DNA from: JADKBO01 sp037968395
GTDB lineage: Bacteria > Bacteroidota > Bacteroidia > Chitinophagales > Saprospiraceae
DNA length: 31,551 nucleotides
NCBI GenBank assembly: GCA_037968395.1
Contig: JBBKVK010000106.1
Location: 1-31,551 of the forward strand
Direction: 5' to 3'
The translations under genes were made by a program, and so were the position numbers. Positions 1 through 7,797 of this stretch are shown piece after piece. A model generated the notes under the pieces. It was not told the DNA's origin and did not search any database. It saw nothing but the letters and a program-made list of their open reading frames with translations. Within the stretch, counting starts at the first letter, position 1, and every line of letters starts with the position of its first letter.

Positions 1-101
1 GTATTTATATAGGTTACTTTGTTTTATAATGAAGTCATTTGACAACTTCAATTACTAACTACTTATTGACATATATTATTATCTTCCAAAACTTCGAAAA
101 C

Positions 102-485
102 ATGATCATTGAACAACATGAAAACACACAGCTTACTTGGGACAGGACTTATCATAAATTACCAAAATACAGCGTAAGTATTGGTAACAATCTACTATTT
201 TTTTCTGCTTTTGAAATTCTATATTTAAAAGCAGAAGGAAATTACACCCATATTTTTTTAGCGAATAAAGGCTCTGTAGTAAGTGCTAGATTATTAAAAG
301 ATATAGAACAGCTGTTAGATTCAAAAATCTTCATCAGAGTACATCACTCCTCTATCGTAAACATTAACCAAATAAAAAAAATTAATTGCGACGTTAATAC
401 GTCAATAGAAATGAATAATCGTGATATTATACATGTATCTAGAAGAAAAAAATCAGAACTTTTAGATAATCTGATAAAAATGTAA
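102..485 (+). CDS. Stand-alone LytTR-type DNA-binding protein
   Basis: A small protein of 127 residues from the ATG at 102. Most of its length is a LytTR DNA-binding domain. Visible marks are the EILYLKAEGNYTHIF strand at the domain start, a central SARLLKDIEQLL helix and the conserved FIRVHHSSIVNINQIKKI segment, followed by a basic SRRKKSELL tail. LytTR domains bind DNA through beta strands and usually sit behind a receiver domain. Here there is no receiver, only about 35 poorly conserved N-terminal residues. The frame is also open upstream to a TTG at 39, but TTG starts are rare in this phylum and the extra residues look non-domain, so ATG 102 is preferred. The gene runs towards the SRPBCC gene (convergent, 27 bp apart). 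Its targets cannot be told from the sequence. Confidence 0.85.
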   Translation: MIIEQHENTQLTWDRTYHKLPKYSVSIGNNLLFFSAFEILYLKAEGNYTHIFLANKGSVVSARLLKDIEQLLDSKIFIRVHHSSIVNINQIKKINCDVNTSIEMNNRDIIHVSRRKKSELLDNLIKM

Positions 486-512
486 AATGATTAATTAGAC
501 TTTACTTCCTTC

Positions 513-953
513 CTACCTTTCAGCAATTTCCTTTATAGATGTTAGTATTCCAGACCAACCTCCTTGTGATGTTGCCTCATTGTATCGTTCTTCGCCATTT
601 GCTACATTAGTGTAGTCTCCTTGAGTAACTCTTAGAGTCGTGACACCTTTATCGGCATGTAGCTCATATGTGATATGGAGATAATTTTCTGGGACGTCTT
701 CGTATTTGCCCAAAGGGTCTATGACGGAGTATTTAAGTAACATTTTAGGTGTAATTTCTTCCACTGTCCCTTTAACATAGGTCACATTATCGCTACTGCC
801 CACCCAAAGTAATGAACTGCCAACTTTCCAATCAGATTTGGCCTCACAGGTAAACATATAGATTTGAGTATACTTAGGATTGACTAATACATCCCAGACT
901 TTAGCAATGTCGGCATTAATTACAATAGAATCATCTGTAAATTTACCTTTCAT
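513..953 (-). CDS. SRPBCC / AHSA1-like domain protein
   Basis: A 146-residue single-domain protein of the START/Bet v1-like (SRPBCC) superfamily, AHSA1-like branch. It opens with the typical first strand and helix (SIVINADIAKVWDVLVNPKY), has a middle GTVEEITPKMLLKYSV segment, and ends with the pattern of these folds in which a Trp-rich stretch (SQGGWSGILTSIKEIAE) begins the long C-terminal helix. Such proteins bind hydrophobic ligands or act as small stress-related factors; the substrate is unknown here. It lies 11 bp downstream of the secreted hypothetical protein on the same strand, so the two are probably cotranscribed. No signal peptide is seen, so a cytoplasmic location is inferred. Confidence 0.8.
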   Translation of the reverse strand: MKGKFTDDSIVINADIAKVWDVLVNPKYTQIYMFTCEAKSDWKVGSSLLWVGSSDNVTYVKGTVEEITPKMLLKYSVIDPLGKYEDVPENYLHITYELHADKGVTTLRVTQGDYTNVANGEERYNEATSQGGWSGILTSIKEIAER

Positions 954-964
954 ATGAGTACGAG

Positions 965-2011
965 TTAATATTCTATCGAAAAAATAGTCACTTGAACTAG
1001 ATTGTCATTAAATCCAGTAAGAGCTGACTTGATTAAGTTGCCATTTGCATCATAATCCATTTGACTCCATTTGTAACCTTCTCTCTTTTTGGTATATTGA
1101 CCCTCGTTGTTAAACTCTGTATGATAGGTCTCGCCATTTATATCGGTTTGGGAAATCAACATGCCTTTTGCATCATAAGTATAACTCATGGCAGTAACAA
1201 CCTCACCTTCTGAATATTCTTCTTCTTTTAATATTTTACCATCAAAAGTTACACACGTTTTCGTATCAAGATGATGGGCACCATTCTCTCTGTCTGCTTT
1301 GTAATGTATTACAATAAAAGAAGTGCCATCTTCCTCCAAACTCACTTCATCGTAAGGCATTATTTCATTTTCTATTGACTTTCCCATCTGCTCGAATAGT
1401 GCTTTCATCTCTTCTCCTATGACCATGCTATAATCATATCTATACTCTTCGTCTTTTTTTGATCTGACAATTCTCATTTCACCAATTTGTGCATTTGAGA
1501 AAAACACCTCCTTTGGTAATTTTTCTCTATCGTAACTGAGGCTTACCTCAGATTTGACATCACAATCAGGACATGGCTTGTCTATAATTTTAACCAATTT
1601 GTCATTTTGATAAGTCAAATACTTGTGATAACTCATTGATTTTAAATTATCCTCTTCATATTCATCAACATCTTCTACTAGTTTACCATCTTTAAACAAC
1701 TTATATCCTTTAGACATTATAGCCTTATCCGGACCGTAAGTGGTTGTCCTAAATTTACCAGTATCAATCTTGTTTTTATGTATGATATTTGAATATTTGA
1801 GATTGTATTTATTACCATTAAAGGTCAATACAGTATCAGGCTCTACTGTATCATCATAAGATATATTGTATGTGGTCTCCGTCACAGATTTAGCCCCTTT
1901 AGGAAAATAATTACTGTAATCAGGTGAAGTTAAAAAATAAACTATGGATTGGCTTTGACCAAATAATGATACAGATATGATCGTGCAAGTCAATAATATT
2001 TTACTTATCAT
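965..2011 (-). CDS. Secreted hypothetical protein with YD/RHS-like segments
   Basis: A 348-residue protein with a clear N-terminal signal peptide (hydrophobic residues about 4-17, then GQSQS as a likely cleavage region). The body is rich in Lys, Asp, Glu and Tyr, with short beta-strand repeats of the kind YDAKGMLISQ, FNNEGQYTKK and YDANGNLIKS at residues about 280-335, which resemble degenerate YD/RHS or MORN-like antiparallel repeats. A Cys pair, CPDCD, lies near residue 145. No catalytic motif is recognised and there is no T9SS sorting domain, so periplasmic or outer-membrane-associated placement is inferred. A TACTTTTG box (minus strand) lies 18 bp before the start codon, and the SRPBCC gene follows closely. 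Function unknown. Confidence 0.75.
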   Translation of the reverse strand: MISKILLTCTIISVSLFGQSQSIVYFLTSPDYSNYFPKGAKSVTETTYNISYDDTVEPDTVLTFNGNKYNLKYSNIIHKNKIDTGKFRTTTYGPDKAIMSKGYKLFKDGKLVEDVDEYEEDNLKSMSYHKYLTYQNDKLVKIIDKPCPDCDVKSEVSLSYDREKLPKEVFFSNAQIGEMRIVRSKKDEEYRYDYSMVIGEEMKALFEQMGKSIENEIMPYDEVSLEEDGTSFIVIHYKADRENGAHHLDTKTCVTFDGKILKEEEYSEGEVVTAMSYTYDAKGMLISQTDINGETYHTEFNNEGQYTKKREGYKWSQMDYDANGNLIKSALTGFNDNLVQVTIFSIEY

Positions 2012-2028
2012 AATTAATTAATTTGGCA

Positions 2029-2036
2029 CAAAAGTA
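2029..2036 (-). promoter_or_regulatory. Predicted -7 promoter box for the secreted hypothetical gene
   Basis: The minus strand reads TACTTTTG, an exact match to the Bacteroidota TAnnTTTG element. It would place transcription start near 2023, about 12 nt before the ATG at 2011. No TTTG element was found at the expected 19-21 bp further upstream, so support is from one box only. Confidence 0.45.
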
Positions 2037-2158
2037 AAGTAAAAAGCCAAATATAAGTGTAAGTAATTGGTCAATATAACTATTTAGTCAATTTGGCTAA
2101 ATTAATAAAGACATATTGACTATTACTTTTCAGTTTAAGTCGAAGTGTACTATAAGTA

Positions 2159-2698
2159 TTATTTGTTAAGTAAGGTTTTCATATCTGACATGCCACCTCC
2201 ATTGAATAGATCTTTGACACCTTTTTTGGTTAGAAAAGTCAAAGCCTGACCACTTCTATTGCCACTCCTACAATACAAGACTTTGGGTCCATTGAGTTTT
2301 TTAACTTTATCCAATTTGTTTCCAATTTGAGACAAAGGGATATGAATAGCATTGGGTATGTGTCCAGCATTAAATTCAGACGATTCTCTCACATCAATGA
2401 TATGGGTATTCTTATCAGTGATCAACGCTTTCATTTGTGACAATTGTTCTTGATGGTCACCCGACATATTGGATAAGAGTGCTTTACCAACAAAATAGAT
2501 GAGCAAAAGCCAAGGAAGTCCATGCATCAACAAGTCACCATAGTCTTGCATGGTCATACCTTCTCCTCCTCCAGCAATCCAACGCAACTTTCCAAATAAG
2601 TGAGGCTCAGGTGTGAAAGGGGCAAGCCCTAAAGTCAGCGAAGCTATTAAGGCCATTATTATATTACTTCTATCTTTACTATTCATATTTTTGATCAT
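2159..2698 (-). CDS. Membrane-anchored rhodanese-like sulfurtransferase
   Basis: A 179-residue protein in two parts. Residues about 12-27 and 58-76 are hydrophobic and probably membrane-spanning, joined by a Gly-rich stretch (WIAGGGEGMTMQDYGDLL). Residues about 85-179 form a single rhodanese domain: IIDVRESSEFNAGHIPNAIHIPL is the conserved entry, and the active-site loop is CRSGNRSG with the catalytic cysteine at residue 143. Rhodaneses form a persulfide on this Cys and pass sulfane sulfur to an acceptor; the partner is unknown here. A TATCTTTG box at 2706-2713 predicts a start near 2700, which leaves almost no leader before ATG 2698; the second in-frame ATG at 2686 (residue 5) would fit the promoter better. 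The gene stands alone between two intergenic gaps. Confidence 0.85.
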   Translation of the reverse strand: MIKNMNSKDRSNIIMALIASLTLGLAPFTPEPHLFGKLRWIAGGGEGMTMQDYGDLLMHGLPWLLLIYFVGKALLSNMSGDHQEQLSQMKALITDKNTHIIDVRESSEFNAGHIPNAIHIPLSQIGNKLDKVKKLNGPKVLYCRSGNRSGQALTFLTKKGVKDLFNGGGMSDMKTLLNK

Positions 2699-2705
2699 TT
2701 AGGTG

Positions 2706-2713
2706 CAAAGATA
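2706..2713 (-). promoter_or_regulatory. Predicted -7 promoter box for the rhodanese gene
   Basis: The minus strand reads TATCTTTG, an exact TAnnTTTG match 8 bp from the first ATG (2698). It favours translation from the second ATG (2686). No convincing -33 element was seen. Confidence 0.4.
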
Positions 2714-2795
2714 TAAAAAGCTATTATGGCATAGGTAACTCAAGTTGCATACTCAAATCTTGTGAAATGTATATTTTTAAAACAATAATAATTGA

Positions 2796-3029
2796 CTAGC
2801 CATACAATTGCTTGAGTTTTCTCAACATGGGTTCTAGTTCATTTGATTTAATCTCAAATGCATTTTGGAGGAGTTCTCCAATTTTTCCTTTTGGAATTGC
2901 GTCATTTTGTCTAAGCCATACTAGATAGTATAGAGGGATGTCACAGATCAGTCTATCTTTGTATTTGCCAAATGGCATCATTGTTCTCACGAGATCAATG
3001 AGTACTTGTTTATCAGGTTTTATGTCCAT
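2796..3029 (-). CDS. DUF3820 family small protein
   Basis: A 77-residue protein matching the DUF3820 pattern: MPFGKYKDRLICDIPLYYLVWLRQ-like residues at about 18-41 (the Phe-Gly-Lys-Tyr and Pro-x-x-Tyr-Leu-x-Trp core is diagnostic), followed by a short helical tail. The family is widespread in bacteria; its function is not established, though the fold resembles part of exonuclease-associated small domains. Its start lies 2 bp past the stop of the Lrp/AsnC gene, so it is almost certainly translated from the Lrp transcript. The link to the regulator may be conserved or chance. Confidence 0.85.
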   Translation of the reverse strand: MDIKPDKQVLIDLVRTMMPFGKYKDRLICDIPLYYLVWLRQNDAIPKGKIGELLQNAFEIKSNELEPMLRKLKQLYG

Positions 3030-3031
3030 TG

Positions 3032-3496
3032 CTATAATATTGGGATCACCGTGGATCGTTTCACTTCGTTTAATACAAAAGTACTTTTAATTTGCGATAC
3101 ATTAGGCAGAGCAGCCAACTTCCCAGAAGAGAATTCATGGTAAGCAAATAGATCTTTTACCACCACCTTTAGCAAAAAATCATTAGCACCACCCATCAAG
3201 TAACACTCTATCACTTCAGGAATATTTTCTATGGCCTTGCTAAATGCTTTGATTGCTTCCAATTTTTGGCTTTCAAGCGACACAGAACAAAAAACAAACA
3301 TCGATGAGCTTATCTTAGTTGTGTCGACGACTGCCACATATTTTTTAATAATACCATCCTCTTCATACCTCCTCATTCTATCATAAACTGGGGATTTTGT
3401 CAAGTTTAGCCTACTAGCTAGTTCTTTAGCATTGGTCTTTGAGTTTTCTTGTAACAACTCTAATAAATTTTTATCAATACTATCTAATTTCATCAT
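3032..3496 (-). CDS. Lrp/AsnC family transcriptional regulator
   Basis: A 154-residue regulator of standard Lrp/AsnC length. The N-terminal winged helix is clear at residues about 4-62 (LDSIDKNLLELLQENSK, then KELASRLNLTKSPVYDRMRRYEEDGIIKKY), and the C-terminal RAM ligand-binding domain follows with the VIECYLMGGANDFLLKVVVKDL strand-turn-strand typical of amino-acid sensing. Such proteins form octamers or similar assemblies and respond to an amino acid. The gene is transcribed away from the cystathionine gamma-synthase-family gene across a 162-bp AT-rich gap, the usual arrangement for a local Lrp-type regulator of a sulfur amino-acid enzyme. A TAACTTTA near-match (minus strand, 3552-3559) could be its promoter. 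Regulation of the neighbour is inferred. Confidence 0.93.
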   Translation of the reverse strand: MMKLDSIDKNLLELLQENSKTNAKELASRLNLTKSPVYDRMRRYEEDGIIKKYVAVVDTTKISSSMFVFCSVSLESQKLEAIKAFSKAIENIPEVIECYLMGGANDFLLKVVVKDLFAYHEFSSGKLAALPNVSQIKSTFVLNEVKRSTVIPIL

Positions 3497-3591
3497 AGGA
3501 AAATTTCCTTTAGGTCTTAAAAAATACGATTACGTTAAATACTAATTTCCTGTAAAGTTAACAATATTAGGATAATTTACGGCATTTTAAT

Positions 3592-3615
3592 ATATAGTAG
3601 TTCGAAATAGTTAAT
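3592..3615. promoter_or_regulatory. Imperfect palindrome, possible Lrp operator
   Basis: An AT-rich imperfect palindrome centred on TTCGAA at 3601-3606, in which 8 of 12 outward base pairs match. It lies in the divergent gap between the Lrp gene and the PLP enzyme gene and just upstream of a TAATTTTA near-promoter box (3621-3628). Lrp-type sites are AT-rich palindromes of about this size, but the match is weak and the region is AT-rich enough for chance symmetry. Confidence 0.25.
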
Positions 3616-3658
3616 AATAGTAATTTTACAGATATTTCAATCTAAAAACGAGTTATAA

Positions 3659-4909
3659 ATGAAGCCATTCCAACATCCCGAAAGCCTAATGATGTCTTTT
3701 GGTTATAAGCCAGAACTTTCAGAAGGGGCTGTAAAGCCTCCAATTTTTCAAACTTCGACATTTGCATTTAAAACTGCTGAGGAAGGGAAGGCTTTTTTTG
3801 AAGTAGCCTATGGCATTAGACAAAAAGAGCAAAATGAAGAGTTGGGCCTTATTTATAGTAGAATAAACAATCCTAATTTACAAATCCTTGAAGAACGCTT
3901 ATCTCTTTGGGACAAGGCAGATCAATGTGCCGTATTCGAAAGTGGCATGTCAGCAATTAGTACAGTAATGTTGGAGTTTTTAAGGCCAGGAGACTTACTG
4001 CTATATAGTTTGCCGACTTATGGAGGAACTGATCATTTTATCAATCACTTTTTGCATGATTATGGTATAAAAAGTATAGGTTTTAGACCAGATCAAAGTA
4101 AGGAGGAGATTATGCAAATGGTAGCATCCAGCGGAATGTCTCACAAACTGGGTATGGTCTATATAGAAACTCCTGCAAACCCAACTAATGTGTTGGTAGA
4201 TATTAAAATGTGTCATGAAATCAGCTTACATTTTTCAAGTTCTGATAAAAAAATTATTACAGCAGTAGACAATACATATATGGGTCCACTATGGTGCAGT
4301 CCACTTGACCATGGAGCTGATCTAGTGTTATACTCTGCGACTAAGTATATTGGTGGTCACAGTGATTTAATCGCAGGTACTGTATTGGGTAATAATGAGA
4401 TAATGCAAAGGGTTAAAGTCTTACGTACATTTTTAGGTAACATGGCAAGCCCTCATACATGTTGGTTGCTACTACGTAGTCTTGAAACCCTAAAAGTACG
4501 CATGGAGCAGCAAGCCAAAAACGCTCAAGAAGTGGCTAAATTTCTACAATCTCATCCTAAAGTAGAAAAAGTATATTATCTAGGATGTCTTGTACCTTCT
4601 GATAGATCATATGCTATCTACAAAAAGCAATATAGTTCACCTGGGGCCATGATTTCATTTGATATAAAAGGCAAAGAAAAGGACGCATTCAGGTTTTTGA
4701 ATAACCTAAAGTTGATGAAACTTGCGGTAAGTCTAGGCAGTACAGAAAGTCTAGCCCAACACCCAGCAACCATGACACACATTGGTCTTAATAATGAGCT
4801 AAAAGCTAAAATTGGCATTACCGAATCTCTGGTAAGGCTATCTATTGGCATAGAGCATTACGAAGATCTTATTACAGATATTGGCAATGCATTATCTAAG
4901 GTAGACTAG
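3659..4909 (+). CDS. Cystathionine gamma-synthase family PLP enzyme
   Basis: A 416-residue enzyme of the Cys/Met-metabolism PLP family (fold type I). The PLP lysine is K229 in SATKYIGGHSDLIAG, preceded by the DNTYMGPLWCSPLDHGADL segment that holds the cofactor Asp. YSRINNPN supplies the phosphate-contacting Tyr/Arg of the partner subunit, ESGMSAIS the Gly-Met that binds the phosphate, and SLPTYGGT the Tyr stacked on the ring. The family includes cystathionine gamma-synthase, cystathionine gamma-lyase and methionine gamma-lyase. The YGGT loop lacks the Cys typical of methionine gamma-lyase, so a cystathionine-type reaction is more likely, but the substrate cannot be fixed from sequence. Cytoplasmic, expected tetramer. 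The divergent Lrp gene suggests amino-acid-responsive control. A strong terminator follows. Confidence 0.92.
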   Translation: MKPFQHPESLMMSFGYKPELSEGAVKPPIFQTSTFAFKTAEEGKAFFEVAYGIRQKEQNEELGLIYSRINNPNLQILEERLSLWDKADQCAVFESGMSAISTVMLEFLRPGDLLLYSLPTYGGTDHFINHFLHDYGIKSIGFRPDQSKEEIMQMVASSGMSHKLGMVYIETPANPTNVLVDIKMCHEISLHFSSSDKKIITAVDNTYMGPLWCSPLDHGADLVLYSATKYIGGHSDLIAGTVLGNNEIMQRVKVLRTFLGNMASPHTCWLLLRSLETLKVRMEQQAKNAQEVAKFLQSHPKVEKVYYLGCLVPSDRSYAIYKKQYSSPGAMISFDIKGKEKDAFRFLNNLKLMKLAVSLGSTESLAQHPATMTHIGLNNELKAKIGITESLVRLSIGIEHYEDLITDIGNALSKVD

Positions 4910-4934
4910 CGTAGAAAGTCATTCCTGGATCAAA

Positions 4935-4970
4935 AAAAACTCCGAGTCGTGTCAACAACTCGGAGTTTTT
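4935..4970. terminator. Bidirectional rho-independent terminator
   Basis: Perfect inverted repeat: AAAAACTCCGAGT at 4935-4947 and ACTCGGAGTTTTT at 4958-4970, with a 10-nt loop. The T-run on the plus strand and the A-run (T-run on the minus strand) on the other side suit termination of both the PLP enzyme gene and the convergent gene at 4990-5442. Confidence 0.9.
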
Positions 4971-4989
4971 AGTAAAAAGCAATAAGAAA

Positions 4990-5442
4990 TTATTGTTTAT
5001 TCATTTTATCTTTTTTGAAATTACGATTTCCATTCCTTTGTCCTTTTCTTAAACCTTTTCTTTTGCCTTTTCTATCTTCCTTCATCTTTTGATACTGGGT
5101 ATATTGCTCTGGAGTCAAGATAGAATGCATCTCTTTGTCCTTTGCTTCATGTTTAAGTAATCTAGCTTCTCTATTTTTTGACATTATAGCATCTCTTTCT
5201 TTTGCTTCGTTTAATGTCAAACTGTAAATTTTAGATGCTTGTTGCTCATTAAGATTGAGTTTTTTGGTCATTTTTTCAGTCACAATTTTAGCTCTTTCTT
5301 CCGGAGACTTCTTGTCTCTTTTCTCCATTTTATGATCTTGAGTTGTAGCTGGTTGATCCGATTGAGCATTTATACTCAATCCAAAAAACACAATACTTGC
5401 CATCAAAACCATTTTCATATTTATACTATTCATTTTCTTCAT
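4990..5442 (-). CDS. Spy/DUF4890-like small periplasmic protein
   Basis: A 150-residue secreted protein. Residues about 8-26 form a signal peptide (MKMVLMASIVFFGLSINAQ). The mature part is very basic and helical, with a Spy/CpxP-like or DUF4890-like pattern: KMTKKLNLNEQQASKIYSL, a long charged helix with AIMSKNREARLL, then ILTPEQYTQYQKMKEDRKGK, where the LTPEQ motif is the family hallmark. The last 35 residues are almost all Lys, Arg, Gly and Asn. Proteins of this type are periplasmic chaperones or metal/envelope-stress factors. The second start (ATG at 5433, residue 4) is also possible. The gene is convergent with the PLP enzyme gene and shares its terminator. A 10-bp perfect inverted repeat lies in its upstream region. 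Confidence 0.8.
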   Translation of the reverse strand: MKKMNSINMKMVLMASIVFFGLSINAQSDQPATTQDHKMEKRDKKSPEERAKIVTEKMTKKLNLNEQQASKIYSLTLNEAKERDAIMSKNREARLLKHEAKDKEMHSILTPEQYTQYQKMKEDRKGKRKGLRKGQRNGNRNFKKDKMNKQ

Positions 5443-5460
5443 TTTTTGTAATTATTTAAT

Positions 5461-5501
5461 TTTTTCTTTGAAATCGACTTCATCTATATGACAAAGAAAA
5501 A
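5461..5501. repeat. 10-bp perfect inverted repeat upstream of the Spy-like gene
   Basis: TTTTTCTTTG at 5461-5470 and CAAAGAAAAA at 5492-5501 with a 21-nt gap. It lies between the alkaline phosphatase stop and the Spy-like start. There is no T-run beyond the second arm on either strand, so it is more likely an operator or leader hairpin than a terminator. Confidence 0.5.
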
Positions 5502-5542
5502 GTATAAACGTTTAAAATGAAATAAATAAATTTACTGGAAAA

Positions 5543-6676
5543 CTATTGCTGATTTACCCAACCAAATGCTTTACGCATCTTATCGTAAATAGAAGTATTC
5601 TCATAGATACCTTTAAACGCTTCCGCTCCTGGACCAAATGCAAATACGGGTATCATAACACCAGTATGATAATCACTTGTAAATGCAGCATTGATTGTAT
5701 CTCGAGTAGATCCTTTATTGATTGCAAAACCACCAGTCTCATGATCGGCTGTAATAACTACAAGTGTCTCACCGTCTTTAGCCGCCCAGTCTAGGACATC
5801 GCCAATGACTCTATCAAAATCTTGCACTTCAGATATAATATAGTCTGCTTGATTGGAATGTCCACCCCAATCAATTTGCGATCCTTCTATCATTAAGAAA
5901 AAACCATCTTTTTGATTTGACAAATGGTCAATTGCTACTTTGGAAACTGGTCTAAGATAATCTCTGCCTTGAGCAGCTGGCAATGGATCTTTATCTGCCG
6001 TCAAATAGCCAAATTTTTTAGTCTTATCTATGGATAAAGTACTAATATCACCATCGATGAAATCTTTGATAACATATCCTTTTTGACTTAATTCTTGGTA
6101 CAAGTCTCTACCATCGGCTCTTCTGTTAAAAAACTTTCTACCTCCTCCTGCAAAAAAATCGATATCTGAATTTAAAAAATCCAAGGCTATTTCTTCATAA
6201 TTTTGTCGTGATCTATTGTGTGCGATGAATGATGCTGGAGTAGCATGTACTATAGTAGATGTAGCGACCAACCCAGTATGTAAGCCTCTTGATTCGGCCT
6301 CCTCCAATATTGTATATGCAGCTATTGTGTCTTGATCCACACCTATGGCACCATTGTATGTTTTTATACCACAAGCAAATGCCGTTGCACCTGCAGCAGA
6401 GTCTGTAATCAAATCATCATAGGATGAAGATTTATGAAACCCTATTTCGGTAATTCTCTCTAGATTAAGTGGACCATCATTGTAAATCATTCCTGCTGTG
6501 ATCTGTGCTAAGCCCATACCGTCACCGATCATGAATATAATGTTTTTTGGACCTTTATGCGTTATTTCAGGGGTGATTGTTTTTAAATCAGGGGTGACCA
6601 CCTTTTTTGTACCACAACTTGTATGTAACGCAATTATGGACACGATTCCAATAAGTTTTAATGTGTTTTTCATCAT
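5543..6676 (-). CDS. Alkaline phosphatase, lipoprotein
   Basis: A 377-residue member of the alkaline phosphatase superfamily. The N-terminus is a lipoprotein signal (IGIVSIIALHTSCGTKK, with the acylated Cys at about residue 21). Metal ligands and active site are visible: MIGDGMG with metal-binding Asp52, TDSAAGATAFACG with nucleophile Ser93, HATPASFIAHNRSRQ carrying the substrate Arg, SQIDWGGHSNQ and ITADHETGGFA with the zinc His and Asp ligands. It hydrolyses phosphomonoesters, probably to gather phosphate at the cell envelope. The protein is shorter than E. coli PhoA and appears to lack an extended crown domain. It starts 17 bp after dprA and is the last gene of the TMTC-dprA-phosphatase run. 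MM at the start leaves two possible ATGs (6676 or 6673). Confidence 0.93.
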   Translation of the reverse strand: MMKNTLKLIGIVSIIALHTSCGTKKVVTPDLKTITPEITHKGPKNIIFMIGDGMGLAQITAGMIYNDGPLNLERITEIGFHKSSSYDDLITDSAAGATAFACGIKTYNGAIGVDQDTIAAYTILEEAESRGLHTGLVATSTIVHATPASFIAHNRSRQNYEEIALDFLNSDIDFFAGGGRKFFNRRADGRDLYQELSQKGYVIKDFIDGDISTLSIDKTKKFGYLTADKDPLPAAQGRDYLRPVSKVAIDHLSNQKDGFFLMIEGSQIDWGGHSNQADYIISEVQDFDRVIGDVLDWAAKDGETLVVITADHETGGFAINKGSTRDTINAAFTSDYHTGVMIPVFAFGPGAEAFKGIYENTSIYDKMRKAFGWVNQQ

Positions 6677-6693
6677 TGTTGTTATTCTAAATC

Positions 6694-7794
6694 CTATGTA
6701 GCGATATATCTCTTGCCAGGTAAAGATCTAATTATTCCTTTAAATTCTAATTGTAAAAGCATGCTTGCCATGATGGACGAACTCTTCTTTAATTGAAAAC
6801 TTAGTTCATCAATCGATAGTTCTTTTGCGTCTCTTATGTGTTGCACGATTTCATTTTCTTCCTCAGAGAGGTCGATAAAAAGACTCGATTGGACTATTTT
6901 TTCTTTATCAACGTCTTCCCACCTCATAATGTATTTGAAGTCTTCTACATCTTCCATTAGATGAGCTTTAGTCCTTTTGATCAGTCCATTACATCCTGCT
7001 GAATGGGTATCACTTGGTTTTCCAGGGATAGCAAATACATCTTTGTTATACTCGTTGGCTATTTCGGCAGTAATTATTGACCCTCCTCTCGATTTACTTT
7101 CTATGACAATAATAGCATCGGAAAGAGCTGCAATTATCCTATTTCTCATTGGAAAATTTTGTCTATCTGGTATAGTATCAATGCCAAACTCAGTCAACAA
7201 TCCTCCTTGTTGTGTCATTTTTACAGACAGTTCTCGATGTTCAGCAGGATAGATCATGTCTAATCCATGCCCTAATACACCAATAGTATTGATGCCAGAT
7301 TCAAGGCTTTTACGATGAGCCACTCCATCGATTCCAAAGGCCAATCCACTAACGATAGTAACATTTAAGGGTTTGAAATCATCAATAATTTTTTCGGTTA
7401 TGACCCTACCTTGTGGAGTTGGATTTCTTGTACCTACAATACCCACTGTTCTATCTATATTAAGATCTGCATTCCCTTTGTAATAAAGTACCAATGGACA
7501 GTTATCAAAATGTTTTAACCTCCTTGGGTAATCTGGATTGGTATAAAATAATACTTTTACACCATTATTTTCTGCGAATTTGATTTCCTTTTCTGCAGAG
7601 CGAAATATTTCAGGGTCCTTAAATTCTGATATAGAAGATTCGCCTATTCCTGGGATTTTGACCAACTTGGTTTTTGAAGCTTTAAATACATCTTCTGCAC
7701 TACCACAATATGACAACAAATTTTTAGCTAAAACAGGACCTATTTTAGGTATTTTAGTTAATGCTACATTATATAATAATTGCTGTTCAGACAT
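6694..7794 (-). CDS. dprA: DNA-processing protein DprA
   Basis: A 366-residue DprA (Smf). An N-terminal helix-hairpin-helix region covers about residues 10-60 (LTKIPKIGPVLAKNLL and LVKIPGIGESSI). The Rossmann-like core follows with the family motifs GIVGTRNPTPQGR, SGLAFGIDGVAHRKSL, GVLGHGLDMIYPAEHREL and LLTEFGI, and then SRGGSIITAE and FAIPGKPSDTHSAGCNGLI. The C-terminal about 60 residues (VQHIRDAKELSIDEL onward) match the DML1-like winged helix. DprA loads RecA on incoming single-stranded DNA in natural transformation, in the cytoplasm. Only 3 bp separate it from the TMTC gene upstream. No competence genes are seen in the window. Confidence 0.95.
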   Translation of the reverse strand: MSEQQLLYNVALTKIPKIGPVLAKNLLSYCGSAEDVFKASKTKLVKIPGIGESSISEFKDPEIFRSAEKEIKFAENNGVKVLFYTNPDYPRRLKHFDNCPLVLYYKGNADLNIDRTVGIVGTRNPTPQGRVITEKIIDDFKPLNVTIVSGLAFGIDGVAHRKSLESGINTIGVLGHGLDMIYPAEHRELSVKMTQQGGLLTEFGIDTIPDRQNFPMRNRIIAALSDAIIVIESKSRGGSIITAEIANEYNKDVFAIPGKPSDTHSAGCNGLIKRTKAHLMEDVEDFKYIMRWEDVDKEKIVQSSLFIDLSEEENEIVQHIRDAKELSIDELSFQLKKSSSIMASMLLQLEFKGIIRSLPGKRYIAT

Positions 7795-7797
7795 GTA

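Noticed and set aside
39..101. TTG start extending the LytTR gene by 21 residues
   Set aside because: TTG starts are uncommon in this phylum, the added residues are not part of the domain, and ATG 102 is available.
4001..4216. Minus-strand open frame inside the PLP enzyme gene
   Set aside because: Fully antisense to a well-conserved enzyme; composition is not protein-like.
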